A stretch of 64,000 nt of DNA from Alteribacter lacisalsi. GTDB taxonomy: Bacteria > Bacillota > Bacilli > Bacillales > Salisediminibacteriaceae. The stretch spans positions 124,001 to 188,000 of the forward strand of contig NZ_PDOF01000001.1 in assembly GCF_003226345.1 (NCBI RefSeq), in the 5' to 3' direction. A program made the position numbers and the translations under genes. This document shows, piece by piece, positions 48,317 to 57,370 of this stretch. The notes below the pieces were generated by a model. That model worked only from the letters and a program-made list of their open reading frames with translations, was not told the origin of the DNA and made no database searches. Each line of letters starts with the position of its first letter. Position 1 is the stretch's first letter.

Positions 48317-48349
48317 AAACACCCTGCTCTAATGACAGGGTGTTTTTTT
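48317..48349 (+). terminator. Terminator of ytxGHJ
   Basis: An AACACCCTG/CAGGGTGTT stem with a 9-nt loop and seven T. Confidence 0.9.
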
Positions 48350-48390
48350 GGCTGGCGCTTTTCGCCTAAATTGCCGCTATTCAAAAAGTA

Positions 48391-48650
48391 GGCTCTGTTA
48401 AAGCTTGATGTTGTTTTTTAGAGAAAGTTGATTGGAGCGAACGCCCGACACTCCTGTGGGAAAAGCACCGACGGAAGACCCCGCAGGGACGAGCGGTTAC
48501 TTCGTGAGACCGCTTCGAGTTGCTTCGACGCAGACGCTTCGAAGCAATTCTTGCAGAGGAAGAAGCAGGGTTACTGCTTTGCCTGCTGTAGTGGTGCCCG
48601 CGGAAAGGGAGGGCAGTGAGCGGAAATCAACAATAGACTTTAACAGAGCC
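48391..48650. repeat. Family A repeat, copy 2 (260 bp, with module M)
   Basis: The same perfect 13-bp terminal inverted repeat GGCTCTGTTAAAG/CTTTAACAGAGCC as copy 1. It is twice as long because it carries module M in reverse (GAGTTGCTTCGACGCAGACG, CTTGCAGAGGAAGAAGCAGG). The outer parts (CGACACTCCTGTGGG, GCGGAAAGGGAGGGCAGTGA) match copy 1. Confidence 0.78.
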
Positions 48651-48657
48651 AAAAGAT

Positions 48658-48712
48658 AAGGACAGGAACGCGCCTGCCCGCAGTGTAATAAAGCAGCATT
48701 ATTTACGAAAAA
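48658..48712. repeat. Right half of a family B repeat
   Basis: CGCGCCTGCCCGCAGTGTAA then AGCAGCATTATTTACGAAAA matches the right arm and right end of family B (12340-12387). The left half is missing, perhaps removed when the adjacent family A element arrived. Confidence 0.55.
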
Positions 48713-48867
48713 CGCATTTTAATTTTCCGGATTAAATAACCGAATCACTGGCAAGTACAACTGCGCATATGCTAACATAATAAAAAAAATTGAGGGAGAA
48801 AAAAAGAGCATGACAGGCTTAATCCACTTTAGTGCTTAAAAGCGTCTAAGTTATAAAGAAAAAATGG

Positions 48868-48896
48868 GTGACATGATGCACATGATCGTTTATAAT
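48868..48896 (+). promoter_or_regulatory. Sigma-A promoter of aroA
   Basis: GTGACA (48868-48873), a 17-bp spacer, then a perfect TATAAT (48891-48896), about 50 bp before the coding start. Confidence 0.72.
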
Positions 48897-48952
48897 AGTC
48901 CCTAATCGCCAAGAATATGGTCAACATGATTAAAGGAGAGGAGTTATCACCT

Positions 48953-50059
48953 ATGGGTAACGAACAGTTAGAAGAGTTGAGAAGAGAATTAGACGAGGTA
49001 AATCTGCAGTTAGTAGAACTGCTCAATGAGAGAGCAAGACTCGCCAAGGAAATCGGGCAGGTCAAGAAAGCCCAGGGACTTAATCGTTTTGATCCTGTTC
49101 GGGAACGAAAAATGCTTGATATGATTACCGAAGTAAACAAGGGGCCGTTTGAAACGTCTACCCTTCAGCATATTTTTAAACAGGTTTTTAAAGCCAGTCT
49201 CGAACTTCAGGAAGATGACCACCGTAAGGCACTGCTGGTATCACGTAAGCGCCAGGCTGACGATACGGTTGTGGAAATTAACGGCGAGCGTGTTGGTGAC
49301 GGACAGCAGCGTCTGATTGCCGGACCGTGTTCGGTTGAAAGCTATGAACAGGTCGATGCCGTAGCAGCAGCTCTGAAGAAACAGGGGGTGAAATTCCTCC
49401 GAGGCGGTGCGTTCAAACCCCGGACCTCCCCTTATGATTTCCAGGGACTTGGAGAGGAAGGCCTGAAAATTCTCCGTAAAGCAGCAGACAAGCATGGTCT
49501 TGCTGTGATCAGCGAAATTGTAAACCCCGGCGACATTCCGATGGCAGTCAACTATGTAGACGTGATACAGATTGGAGCAAGGAACATGCAGAACTTTGAA
49601 CTTCTTAAAGCAGCCGGTTCTGTTGATACACCAGTCCTCTTAAAACGCGGCCTGAGTGCTACAATTGAGGAATTCATGAATGCAGCAGAATACATTTTGT
49701 CCAAAGGCAATAAAAACGTAATGCTTTGCGAGCGTGGAATCCGCACTTACGAAAAAGCAACCCGAAATACACTGGATATTTCGGCTGTGCCGATTCTGAA
49801 GCAGGAAACACATCTGCCGGTCTTTGTAGATGTGACACATTCAACAGGCCGGAGAGATCTTCTTCTGCCAACGGCAAAAGCAGCATTTGCTATTGGAGCG
49901 GATGGTGTTATGGCTGAAGTCCATCCGGATCCGGCAGTGGCCCTGTCCGATTCTGCTCAGCAGATGGACATCGACCAATTTGATGAATTTATCAGCAAGT
50001 TGAAAGAGTCAGGTCTTTACAAGCCGCAGGCAAACTCTGCTGCAACAGTAGAGGGATAA
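48953..50059 (+). CDS. aroA: Bifunctional chorismate mutase / DAHP synthase AroA(G)
   Basis: A 368-residue fusion. Residues 1-90 form an AroQ-type chorismate mutase ([27 protein letters not shown]); residues 105-360 form DAHP synthase with [32 protein letters not shown] and HSTGRRDLL. It starts the shikimate pathway, and the mutase domain senses prephenate/chorismate. The start is ATG 48953 (MGNEQLEEL), as in the B. subtilis protein. Note that B. subtilis 'aroA' is this enzyme, not EPSP synthase. Confidence 0.95.
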   Translation: MGNEQLEELRRELDEVNLQLVELLNERARLAKEIGQVKKAQGLNRFDPVRERKMLDMITEVNKGPFETSTLQHIFKQVFKASLELQEDDHRKALLVSRKRQADDTVVEINGERVGDGQQRLIAGPCSVESYEQVDAVAAALKKQGVKFLRGGAFKPRTSPYDFQGLGEEGLKILRKAADKHGLAVISEIVNPGDIPMAVNYVDVIQIGARNMQNFELLKAAGSVDTPVLLKRGLSATIEEFMNAAEYILSKGNKNVMLCERGIRTYEKATRNTLDISAVPILKQETHLPVFVDVTHSTGRRDLLLPTAKAAFAIGADGVMAEVHPDPAVALSDSAQQMDIDQFDEFISKLKESGLYKPQANSAATVEG

Positions 50060-50067
50060 AAAAAACT

Positions 50068-50099
50068 GCACCGGCAGAAGAATGCCGGTGCGTTTTTTT
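50068..50099 (+). terminator. Terminator of aroA
   Basis: A 9-bp stem GCACCGGCA/TGCCGGTGC with a 6-nt loop followed by seven T. Confidence 0.92.
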
Positions 50100-50209
50100 G
50101 GTTTCGAAAAAAGTCTGAAGGTACCCTGGATACTTGTGTGGTCACAGTTCTCTGTATATAGAATCCATAAAAATGCCACCCTAAAGAAAACAGATCAGGG
50201 TGTGAGAGT

Positions 50210-50776
50210 ATGTACCGACGATTATCAGCACTGGCTTCAGTGATCGTGATTGCCGTCATCGTTCAGGGATGCGGTTCACCAGGAGAAGGCGGGGATTTTA
50301 TAGGGGCCGGACAGTATCCGATTTATGCGGATCAGACAATTGAGCAGGCGGGGACGAACGAGCTTCCGACCCTTGTGGCAGAAGCAGAGGCAGCAATTGA
50401 AAAACCGATGAAAGCATTAAAAAGGAATGAAGAAGGGTATACCGTATTTAAAGACTTCAGCCGGAAAGAAGAACTAACTGCTTATCTTGAGAGGTACATG
50501 ACAGAAGATATGGCCCAAAAAACAACCTTACGGATGACCGATGAAGAGCGAAGCAGCAAAGGAAATCTTCTTGCTGCAAAGCCCGGTGACCTGGGACCTT
50601 CCATTCTTCATGCCGATCCGATGAGTATCCGTGTGGTAACTCATTCAGAGCATCAGTCAGTTTTACAAATGGATTTCCATTATGAAGGCCGTTCCGGCAT
50701 TATGACATATACACTCCTGCACGATGATAACAGTGACACTGTCCGGATAGCCGGAAAAAAGTTCCGAATTGATTAG
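50210..50776 (+). CDS. Predicted lipoprotein, unknown function
   Basis: A 188-residue exported protein. The N-terminal MYRRLSALASVIVIAVIVQGC has a lipobox (VQGC), so Cys21 would be lipidated and the protein anchored outside the membrane. The mature part is acidic, and no known domain is recognised; FKDFSRKEELTAYLERYM and VLQMDFHYEGRSGIMTYTLL suggest a compact alpha/beta fold. It sits between aroA and ccpA, with a hairpin at 50849-50888 after it. Confidence 0.75.
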   Translation: MYRRLSALASVIVIAVIVQGCGSPGEGGDFIGAGQYPIYADQTIEQAGTNELPTLVAEAEAAIEKPMKALKRNEEGYTVFKDFSRKEELTAYLERYMTEDMAQKTTLRMTDEERSSKGNLLAAKPGDLGPSILHADPMSIRVVTHSEHQSVLQMDFHYEGRSGIMTYTLLHDDNSDTVRIAGKKFRID

Positions 50777-50848
50777 GCATAATTCGGAAAATCACTGAGC
50801 AGAACCTGGATAAATACTTAGGAAATATTCACATTACACTAAAGGTTC

Positions 50849-50888
50849 AGGGGCGCAATACCGATATAAATAAAGAATTTGCGCCCCT
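50849..50888 (+). terminator. Hairpin after the lipoprotein gene
   Basis: A 10-bp stem AGGGGCGCAA/TTGCGCCCCT with an A/T-rich loop. The T tail is poor. Confidence 0.5.
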
Positions 50889-50903
50889 CCTTAAAGTGTC
50901 GTA

Positions 50904-50922
50904 TCATAACATTACGTTATGA
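50904..50922. promoter_or_regulatory. Palindrome upstream of ccpA
   Basis: TCATAAC-ATTAC-GTTATGA, 7 bp arms with a 5-nt centre, about 47 bp before ccpA. It could be an operator, but no regulator family is suggested by its sequence. Confidence 0.35.
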
Positions 50923-50968
50923 AAACATGAAAGCCATAATTTGGTAAATGATGTAAGGAGGACTATAA

Positions 50969-51976
50969 ATGAATATTACAATTTACGATGTAGCGAGGGA
51001 AGCCGGGGTATCAATGGCTACCGTATCACGGGTAGTTAACGGAAATCCCAACGTAAAACCGACTACAAGAAAGCGCGTCCTTGAAGCGATTGAACGTCTC
51101 GGCTACCGGCCAAACGCTGTAGCCAGAGGGCTTGCCAGCAAAAAAACAACGACTGTAGGGGTCATCATTCCTGATATCTCAAGTATCTTTTTTGCTGAAC
51201 TGGCCCGCGGAATTGAAGATATTGCAACGATGTACAAGTACAACATTATTCTCTGTAACTCGGATCAGAACAAAGAAAAGGAAATCCATCTGATCAACAC
51301 CCTTCTCGAAAAACAGGTTGACGGCCTTATTTTCATGGGCGGGGAAATTACGGAGGAGCATGTACAGCAGTTTAAGCAGTCACCGGTACCGGTTGTACTG
51401 TCAGCCACGATCGATGAAGAAAAAGCGCTTCCAAGTGTGAATATCGATTATGAGAATGCTGTGTACGATGCAGTTAAATCATTTATTGATGAAGGTCATA
51501 CGAAGATCGCCATGCTTTCCGGTACACTTGAGGACCCAATCAATGGCTACCAGAAGTATGCCGGCTATAAAAGGGCCCTTGAGGAAGCGGGCATGAAAGT
51601 TAATGAAGATTACGTCGTGATCGGTGATTATACGTACGATTCAGGTCTTGAGGCAATGGACAGGCTTACATCTCTAAAGGACAAGCCTACAGCGATTTTT
51701 GCCTCAACGGATGAAATGGCTCTCGGAGTTATTCATGGCGCACAGGATAAAGGCTATACGGTTCCGGATGATTTCGAAGTTATCGGTTTCGATAATACCC
51801 GTCTGGCATCAATGGTTCGTCCGACCCTTACATCAGTGGTTCAGCCGATGTATGATATCGGGGCGGTTTCCATGCGCCTTCTCACGAAGTATATGAACAA
51901 AGAAGAAGTCAGTGATGACGTAGTTCTTCTTCCGCATAGAATTGAGCACCGCAATTCTACAAAAACTTCCGAGTAA
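50969..51976 (+). CDS. ccpA: Catabolite control protein A
   Basis: A 335-residue LacI-family regulator. The HTH and hinge are at residues 1-60 ([22 protein letters not shown], then [12 protein letters not shown]). The rest is a periplasmic-binding-protein fold that docks HPr-Ser-P. It binds cre sites, of which candidates are seen near ilvB and between glgB and pulA. AAGGAGGACTATAA precedes ATG 50969. The aroA-ccpA-motPS order matches B. subtilis. Confidence 0.97.
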   Translation: MNITIYDVAREAGVSMATVSRVVNGNPNVKPTTRKRVLEAIERLGYRPNAVARGLASKKTTTVGVIIPDISSIFFAELARGIEDIATMYKYNIILCNSDQNKEKEIHLINTLLEKQVDGLIFMGGEITEEHVQQFKQSPVPVVLSATIDEEKALPSVNIDYENAVYDAVKSFIDEGHTKIAMLSGTLEDPINGYQKYAGYKRALEEAGMKVNEDYVVIGDYTYDSGLEAMDRLTSLKDKPTAIFASTDEMALGVIHGAQDKGYTVPDDFEVIGFDNTRLASMVRPTLTSVVQPMYDIGAVSMRLLTKYMNKEEVSDDVVLLPHRIEHRNSTKTSE

Positions 51977-51995
51977 ACATACCAGGCTTATGCGG

Positions 51996-52030
51996 TCATC
52001 CAGAGACAGTCAGGTCGTCTGGATGATCTT
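51996..52030 (+). terminator. Hairpin between ccpA and motP
   Basis: An 8-bp perfect stem CATCCAGA/TCTGGATG with no clear T run. It may act as a partial terminator or a processing signal; ccpA and motP are partly co-transcribed in B. subtilis. Confidence 0.4.
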
Positions 52031-52084
52031 CAGGCCGAATCGTTCACTATTGTAAACAAAGCAGGCAAAGCTGGGGGGAAAGGG

Positions 52085-52906
52085 ATGAAAAAGCTTGATT
52101 TATTGACACCGGTTGGTATCTTTATTGGAATGACGATGATTTTTCTGGCCGTCTTCGCCAATGCCGGTGCAGGAAACTTTCACTTTTTCATGCAGTGGAC
52201 CTCTATTGTCATTGTTCTTGGCGGTCTCTCTGCAGCCATCTTTGTAAACTTTACATCAAAGGATCTGAAGCTTCTGCCGACAGTGTTTAAAGAAACGTTT
52301 CATTCGAACCAGTATGATCTTCATGAGCTTGTAGAGATTTTTAAAAATCTCTCTACGAAAGCCCGCAGGGAAGGTCTGCTTTCCCTGGAAAGAGATGTGG
52401 AGGAAATCGGAGATCCTTTTATTGAAAAAGGCGTGCTGCTTGCAATTGACGGTCATGAAGAAAAAACAATTAAAGAGATTATGATGGCAGAGGTTATTGC
52501 GATGGAAGACCGCCATCAGAAAAGCCGCTCAATTATTGAAAAAGCTGGTGAATATGCACCTGCCTGGGGGATGATCGGTACGCTGGTCGGCCTCGTACTT
52601 ATGCTTCAGAGCCTGAATGATCCGGCTACACTGGGACCTAATATGGCGATTGCCCTCCTTACAACCCTTTACGGAACGCTATTAGCCAACCTTGTTTTCA
52701 TACCGATGTCAAATAAACTGGCAGGAAATACGGAGGAAGAAGTCTTCGTCAAACAGATTATTATTGAAGGCGTTATTGGTGTCCAGTCCGGCCAGAATCC
52801 GAAAATAATCGAAGAAAAACTCGGCGCCTTCGTACCGGCCCGGAAAAAGAAAAATGATGCTGAGGAAACAGCTGAAGAAAGGGAAGCAGTATATGATCAG
52901 GCGTAG
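52085..52906 (+). CDS. motP: Flagellar stator subunit MotP (MotA family)
   Basis: A 273-residue inner-membrane protein with four helices: two near the N-terminus and two after the large cytoplasmic loop (WGMIGTLVGLVLMLQSL and MAIALLTTLYGTLLANLVF). The loop has the charged residues that contact the rotor (KARREGLLSLERDVEEI). The position next to ccpA and the partner motS mark it as MotP, the Na+-coupled stator of Bacilli, rather than H+-coupled MotA. Confidence 0.93.
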   Translation: MKKLDLLTPVGIFIGMTMIFLAVFANAGAGNFHFFMQWTSIVIVLGGLSAAIFVNFTSKDLKLLPTVFKETFHSNQYDLHELVEIFKNLSTKARREGLLSLERDVEEIGDPFIEKGVLLAIDGHEEKTIKEIMMAEVIAMEDRHQKSRSIIEKAGEYAPAWGMIGTLVGLVLMLQSLNDPATLGPNMAIALLTTLYGTLLANLVFIPMSNKLAGNTEEEVFVKQIIIEGVIGVQSGQNPKIIEEKLGAFVPARKKKNDAEETAEEREAVYDQA

Positions 52907-53657
52907 AAAGCAGGTCAGTGACAAAGGGGCACCGAAATGGATGGTGACCTTTTCCGACCTGATGACACTGATCCTTGTCTTCTTTATTCTCCTGTTTTCA
53001 ATGAGTATTGTAGATACTCAGAAATTCCAGGCTCTTGCTGAATCCTTTCAGGACAGAGCAGTCTTTGATGGTTTTCCTTCCCTGATTCCGTCAGAGCATC
53101 CTGCAGAAGATCATGAAGTGAACACTGATTTCCGTGAGATGGAAAGAATACCTCTTGAAGATGCCCTGGTTTCGGGAAGTGACGAAGTAGAGGAAGAAGA
53201 ACTTGATGAACTGCTCAGAGAAGTCAATCAGTACTTAGAAGATCATAATCTCAGCGAGGAAATATCAGCCACGAGAGATGAACAGGGAGTCGTTCTTGTT
53301 CTGCAGGAACAGATGCTTTTTGACTCAGGGGAAGCGGAAATTCTCTCTGCAGGCAAGCCTTTTCTTGATAAGATTGGCACCCTGCTTGGTGAAATTCGAA
53401 ACATCGTTAAAGTAGAAGGGCACACAGACAGTCTCCCTATAAGTACAGAGCGCTTCCCGTCGAATTGGGAACTCTCAGGCGCGAGGGCTTCCAGTGTGAT
53501 CCGCTATCTGGTGGAAGAGGCTGTTCTGAGCCAGGAAAGATTTATAGCGATAGGCCACGGGGAAACCCAGCCGTTAGTCCCGAACACCTCAGAAGAAAAC
53601 CTCAGGCAAAACCGGCGGGTGGTAATTGTCATTTCCGATCCGGCCTACGATGAATAA
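52893..53657 (+). CDS. motS: Flagellar stator subunit MotS (MotB family)
   Basis: A 254-residue protein. One transmembrane helix near residues 16-37 carries the ion-binding Asp (TFSDLMTLILVFFILLFSMS). The periplasmic OmpA-like domain (VEGHTDSLPIS, NWELSGARASSVIRYL, NRRVVIVI) binds peptidoglycan. The linker is rich in Glu/Asp. Its ATG lies in the motP end, a 14-nt overlap, behind AAAGGGA, so the stator subunits are translationally coupled. Confidence 0.93.
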   Translation: MIRRRKQVSDKGAPKWMVTFSDLMTLILVFFILLFSMSIVDTQKFQALAESFQDRAVFDGFPSLIPSEHPAEDHEVNTDFREMERIPLEDALVSGSDEVEEEELDELLREVNQYLEDHNLSEEISATRDEQGVVLVLQEQMLFDSGEAEILSAGKPFLDKIGTLLGEIRNIVKVEGHTDSLPISTERFPSNWELSGARASSVIRYLVEEAVLSQERFIAIGHGETQPLVPNTSEENLRQNRRVVIVISDPAYDE

Positions 53658-53783
53658 ACAGCGACTCGATCATTTCCGGGGAAATTCCAGCCCCAGTCTT
53701 TCTTTTCGACATTTACAGGTGCAGGTGCCCCGATATAAAATAGAGAGCGGTGGATACAAGTAAAATACTGCGGGGGTGGAACG

Positions 53784-54476
53784 ATGAAAACAGCCATTAT
53801 CGGCGCTATGGAGGAAGAAATAAGTTACTTTCTTGCTTCTGGGGAATCGTTCGAAGAAGTAAAAAAAGCACATCTGACGCTATACAAAGGCAATCTGCAC
53901 GGGCAGGATGTTATTATAACCCGGTGCGGAGTCGGAAAAGTAAATGCAGCGGTGACCACCCAGATTCTGATTGATTATTGCGGGGCAGATCGTATTGTTT
54001 TTACCGGTGTCGCTGGAGCCTTGCACAAGGAACTTGAAGTAGGAGACATCGTCGTTTCGACTGCCTGCCAGCAGCACGATCTGGACGCCAGCCCTCTTGG
54101 GTTTAAAAAAGGTGAAGTCCCCATGTTCGATGGTCCTTCCGTTTTTCCTGCTGATGAGACGCTGATCAAATCCGCTTATACGGCTGCTGAAACAGTCGGC
54201 GGTGTCCAAGTCATGAAGGGAATTGTCCTGAGCGGTGATCAGTTTGTCGCCGATCGGGACCTCGTAAATGAATTGTCTGATACTTTTAATGGCGTCTGTG
54301 TGGAGATGGAAGGGGCAGCAGTCGCACATGCAGCCATGGTAAATCGTATCCCTTATGTCGTCATAAGGTCTATTTCCGATAAGGCAAACGGGGAGGCCGC
54401 GGAAAGCTTTACTTCCTTTGTGAATAAAGCAGCGAAGCGGTCGGCAGCCATTGTGGAGCGAATGCTGAAAAAATAG
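53784..54476 (+). CDS. mtnN: 5'-methylthioadenosine/S-adenosylhomocysteine nucleosidase
   Basis: A 230-residue nucleoside phosphorylase-fold enzyme that cleaves adenine from MTA and SAH in methionine salvage and the activated methyl cycle. Motifs are IIGAMEEEI at the start, GVGKVNAA, FTGVAGAL, VEMEGAAVAHAA and RSISDKANGEA with the catalytic Asp. A GGGGTGG site precedes ATG 53784. It lies between motS and acuC, an extra gene relative to B. subtilis. Confidence 0.95.
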   Translation: MKTAIIGAMEEEISYFLASGESFEEVKKAHLTLYKGNLHGQDVIITRCGVGKVNAAVTTQILIDYCGADRIVFTGVAGALHKELEVGDIVVSTACQQHDLDASPLGFKKGEVPMFDGPSVFPADETLIKSAYTAAETVGGVQVMKGIVLSGDQFVADRDLVNELSDTFNGVCVEMEGAAVAHAAMVNRIPYVVIRSISDKANGEAAESFTSFVNKAAKRSAAIVERMLKK

Positions 54477-54486
54477 ATAAATTTAG

Positions 54487-54525
54487 ACGAAGAAGCTTCG
54501 AAGTGTATCCTGCAGAGGAAGAAAC
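54487..54525. repeat. Fragment of module M
   Basis: AGCTTCGAAGTGTATCCTGC then AGAGGAAGAAACAGG resembles the TTCGAAGCAATTCTTGCAGA and GGAAGAAGCAGG strings inside the 48391-48650 repeat. Confidence 0.45.
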
Positions 54526-54555
54526 AGGTAAAAGTATAACAGATGAGATTGCACC

Positions 54556-54590
54556 AAAAAACGCGGAATCCAAATGGATCCGCGTTTTTT
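54556..54590. terminator. Bidirectional terminator mtnN / acuC
   Basis: A near-perfect stem ACGCGGA/TCCGCGT plus TCC/GGA, flanked by A6 on one side and T6 on the other. It serves both convergent genes. Confidence 0.9.
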
Positions 54591-54618
54591 AAAAGCTGTT
54601 TTCGGAAAGGTTTGGGAT

Positions 54619-55797
54619 TTAAATAGGAACCTGTTTGTGCCGGCGGTAAATAGGCTCGAGACATTTTTGTACGGTACGGTCATTTTTCTTTTCAATTTCC
54701 GGTTTTCGCGGAATTTCCGGATAGATATCCCGGTCATCAAACCATCTCTTAGGCAGGTTGTGATCTGTATGGGGAGACCACGTTCTCAGCCAGGAAGAGG
54801 GGATGAGGTCGTCTGTAATCTGCTCTGCCTGATTGGTCATCTCCAGCCAGATGAGAGACCATGCTCTCGGGACGACACGCCATATATCGTACCCTCCTCC
54901 GCCGACAGCCAGCCATTTTCCGTCACAGTGTTTATGAGCGAGACGATGGGCAATTTTAGGGATTTCATGATAGATTTTCATCGTTGAGCATAAATGTGTG
55001 AGCGGATCGTAATAGTGAGAGTCTGCGCCGTTCTGGGTAATGATCACATCAGGTTTAAAATAGCCGGCAACCTCTTCAACTGTTTTTTCGTAAGCTTTCA
55101 GCCACGAATCATCTTCAGTAAATGCCTCAAGCGGAACGTTAAAGGAATAGCCGTACCCTTCGCCCTGTCCTCTCTCATTGACGTTACCAGTGCCGGGAAA
55201 CAGATAACGTCCGGTCTCGTGCAGGGAGAGAGTACATACATCAGGATCATCATAAAAGGCCCATTGAACACCGTCCCCGTGATGGGCGTCAGTATCAATA
55301 TACAGAACCCGAACCCCGTACTTTCTCCGCATATATTCAATAGCGATGGAACTGTCATTGTATATACAGAAACCCGACGCTTTTCCGCGGAATCCATGGT
55401 GAAGACCACCGCCAAGGTTAAGCGCATGCTTATAGCCTTTTTCAAAAATTGCTTCCACAGCTGTGAGTGTACCGCCGGTCAGCCAGGCAGCTGCTTCGTG
55501 CATTCCCTGGAAGGCGGGTGTGTCTTCCGTACCAATTCCGTATGTAGCAGCATAGGAAGCCCGTCCTTTTCCTCTGCTTGCATCTTTTACTGCCTCTACA
55601 TACTCCCGGTTGTGAATGAGAAGCAGTTCGTCATCACTGGCCATACGAGGCACCATCATTTCCTCTTCCGTTACTGCACCGAGGGTAAGAAGAAGATCGT
55701 TCGTAATTTTCAGTCTTTCCTGATTAAACGGATGATGTTCATTAAACTTGTAGCTCAGCTGCTCAGGAGAATAGATAAAGGCTGCGTCACGTTTCAT
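54619..55797 (-). CDS. acuC: Acetoin utilisation protein AcuC (class I HDAC fold)
   Basis: A 392-residue zinc deacetylase. It has HHPFNQERL at the start, GGGLHHGF and DTDAHHGDGVQWAFYDD with the catalytic His pair and zinc-binding Asp/His, then GADSHYYDPL and GGGGYD. In B. subtilis AcuC deacetylates acetyl-CoA synthetase AcsA. Its start overlaps the acuB stop by 4 nt (ATGA). No acsA is found in this window. Confidence 0.95.
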   Translation of the reverse strand: MKRDAAFIYSPEQLSYKFNEHHPFNQERLKITNDLLLTLGAVTEEEMMVPRMASDDELLLIHNREYVEAVKDASRGKGRASYAATYGIGTEDTPAFQGMHEAAAWLTGGTLTAVEAIFEKGYKHALNLGGGLHHGFRGKASGFCIYNDSSIAIEYMRRKYGVRVLYIDTDAHHGDGVQWAFYDDPDVCTLSLHETGRYLFPGTGNVNERGQGEGYGYSFNVPLEAFTEDDSWLKAYEKTVEEVAGYFKPDVIITQNGADSHYYDPLTHLCSTMKIYHEIPKIAHRLAHKHCDGKWLAVGGGGYDIWRVVPRAWSLIWLEMTNQAEQITDDLIPSSWLRTWSPHTDHNLPKRWFDDRDIYPEIPRKPEIEKKNDRTVQKCLEPIYRRHKQVPI

Positions 55798-56438
55798 ACA
55801 GACATCCCCGGACTCAGTTCCGGCCAGAGGACTGAAAAATCATTGTCTTCCATTTTTTCAACAAGCTTCCGTGTGTCCATTGTCTGGACGCGGAAAACGA
55901 GCGTTTTCTTTTCAGGGTCACTTGCAGGGTATACGAGCACACTCTGAATGTTTACACCTTGGTCACTAATCAGGCTTGCCGCTTTAGTGAGCATTCCCGA
56001 TACGTTTGGCACCTGTACTTCCAGACGGGAAGTAGGAAGATCTGCCCCGGTAAGCCGAACGAGAGTTTTAAGCAGATCCGAGTCGGTAATAATCCCGATC
56101 AGCCGGTCATCTCGTTCAATCGGCAGACAGCTGAACTGATTTTCAACCATAACAGTTGCTGCGTCTTCGACAAAATCAGTGGGCAGCGCGGTAATCACAT
56201 CCCGCTTCATAATAGAGGCCACTTCCTTTTCAGAAAAAACAGCTTCACTAGGGTTGAAAACGGAAGGACTGGCATCTCTTAAATCTCTGTCAGAGACCAT
56301 TCCGATAATCAGCAAATTGTCATCAGTTACAGGAAGGTGACGGATTTTATGTTCCTCCATTAATGAAAAAGCCTTTGAGAGTTTATCGGATGCCTTTACG
56401 GAAATGACATCTGTTTTCATAATCTGTTCTAACATCAT
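55794..56438 (-). CDS. acuB: Acetoin utilisation protein AcuB (CBS-ACT)
   Basis: A 214-residue protein with two CBS domains (about 5-60 and 75-130, e.g. SKAFSLMEEHKIRHLPVTDD and LIGIITDSDLLKTLV) and a C-terminal ACT domain (VPNVSGMLTKAASLISDQGVNIQSVLV). CBS pairs usually bind adenosyl ligands, so it likely senses energy state for AcuA/AcuC. GGGGGAATGCGAT precedes ATG 56438; the second ATG (56435) is equally possible. Confidence 0.94.
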   Translation of the reverse strand: MMLEQIMKTDVISVKASDKLSKAFSLMEEHKIRHLPVTDDNLLIIGMVSDRDLRDASPSVFNPSEAVFSEKEVASIMKRDVITALPTDFVEDAATVMVENQFSCLPIERDDRLIGIITDSDLLKTLVRLTGADLPTSRLEVQVPNVSGMLTKAASLISDQGVNIQSVLVYPASDPEKKTLVFRVQTMDTRKLVEKMEDNDFSVLWPELSPGMSV

Positions 56439-56477
56439 ATCGCATTCCCCCGCTCTCTATTAATTCAAAAACACTGG

Positions 56478-57110
56478 TTACAGCATGTATTTATGTTTGA
56501 AACGGACCCGGTTAAACTCAAGGACCGAGTCGTGTCCGACACGGCTTCCGATTCTTGCCATCAGGCAGTTCGCAGGGTGGGAGCAAATCTCAGGATCATC
56601 AGTAGCATAAGGCTCAAGCCCCCCGGCACTCATCACCTTCTCCATAACATCCCGGTACTGCCAGATTGACAGACCGGTGCCGCGCAGGTCCCAGTGCCAA
56701 TAATACTCGGTAGTAAGAATAATATAATCTTCCATGGCATCATCTTTCATGGCAACTTTAAGGATACTGCCGGCAAGACTGTAGCCTCTGTAATCGGCTG
56801 AAATTTCGATAGCGCCAAGCTCAAGAAGATTGTCCAGTTCCGCCTCGGACCACCGCTCCATAGGATCTGGATAAAGAAATGTCGCGTAGCCGACGATCTT
56901 ATCACCATCACGGGCAATAATGAGCCTGCTTTCAGGAAAATCAATGACTTTCAACAGAGCTTCTTTCTGCTTGTCCGGCGGCCTGAAAGCGACCAGACCG
57001 TCGTCCATTTTAAAGCTTTCAAGCGCTTCTTTTTTTATGGGGCCTTCTACGAGGATGCTTTTGTCACCCTTATTGATTTCCAGGGAATGATACGTTTTTT
57101 TATGTTTCAC
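56478..57110 (-). CDS. acuA: Protein acetyltransferase AcuA (GNAT)
   Basis: A 210-residue GNAT enzyme. Central strands and the acetyl-CoA loop are visible in RDGDKIVGYATFLYPDP, LLELGAIEISADYRGYSLAGSILKVAM, and the C-terminal part ends in FKHKYML. In B. subtilis it acetylates and silences AcsA. It is the first gene of acuABC, with 39 nt to acuB. In B. subtilis acsA is its divergent neighbour; here a PBP gene takes that place. Confidence 0.93.
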   Translation of the reverse strand: MKHKKTYHSLEINKGDKSILVEGPIKKEALESFKMDDGLVAFRPPDKQKEALLKVIDFPESRLIIARDGDKIVGYATFLYPDPMERWSEAELDNLLELGAIEISADYRGYSLAGSILKVAMKDDAMEDYIILTTEYYWHWDLRGTGLSIWQYRDVMEKVMSAGGLEPYATDDPEICSHPANCLMARIGSRVGHDSVLEFNRVRFKHKYML

Positions 57111-57174
57111 GATCTCCCGCCCTCCACTAAAAAGTCAGTACTATTGTAAAGTTTACGTTCAATGTCCTACTATT

Positions 57175-57226
57175 TCCATTCCACAAATACGGAAGAGTTA
57201 ACCGTATTTACGGAAGCGTTCCCAAT
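57175..57226. promoter_or_regulatory. Overlapping palindromes and weak cre upstream of acuA
   Basis: ATACGG...CCGTAT and CCGTATTTACGG overlap in about 35 bp. On the minus strand a GGGAACGCTTCC sequence next to them resembles a cre site with three mismatches. acuABC in B. subtilis is CcpA-controlled. The regulator of the palindromes is unknown. Confidence 0.35.
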
Positions 57227-57295
57227 TTTACTATATCATACAATTTTAAGTGAGAGTCCTGAAGACGAAAAATTCACAGTATTGTAAAAGCAGAA

Positions 57296-57345
57296 GAAAA
57301 AAAGAAAGGTGTCCGTGTCTGCAGACTGCTGCATACACGGACACC
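57296..57345 (-). terminator. Terminator of the PBP gene
   Basis: An 11-bp perfect stem GGTGTCCGTGT/ACACGGACACC; on the minus strand TTTCTTTTTTTC follows. Confidence 0.85.
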
Positions 57346-57370
57346 AGGATAACACTAATATGAGAAGAGG

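Larger units (their letters stand above)
48304..48952. other. Repeat-filled region between ytxJ and aroA
   Basis: About 650 bp with the ytxGHJ terminator, a family A element, half of a family B element and the aroA promoter. An 8-codon frame (ATG at 48810) has a weak ribosome site but no clear leader-peptide character. Confidence 0.6.

Noticed and set aside
48432-48659. Overlapping 63- and 75-codon plus-strand frames
   Set aside because: Both lie within the family A repeat and its module M; the related copies do not keep the frames.
48810-48836. 8-codon leader peptide before aroA
   Set aside because: It lies upstream of the likely promoter at 48868-48896 and shows no run of aromatic codons.
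54994-55947. A 317-codon plus-strand frame
   Set aside because: It is antisense to acuC and acuB, which are clearly real; composition is cysteine- and phenylalanine-rich, as expected of a shadow frame.
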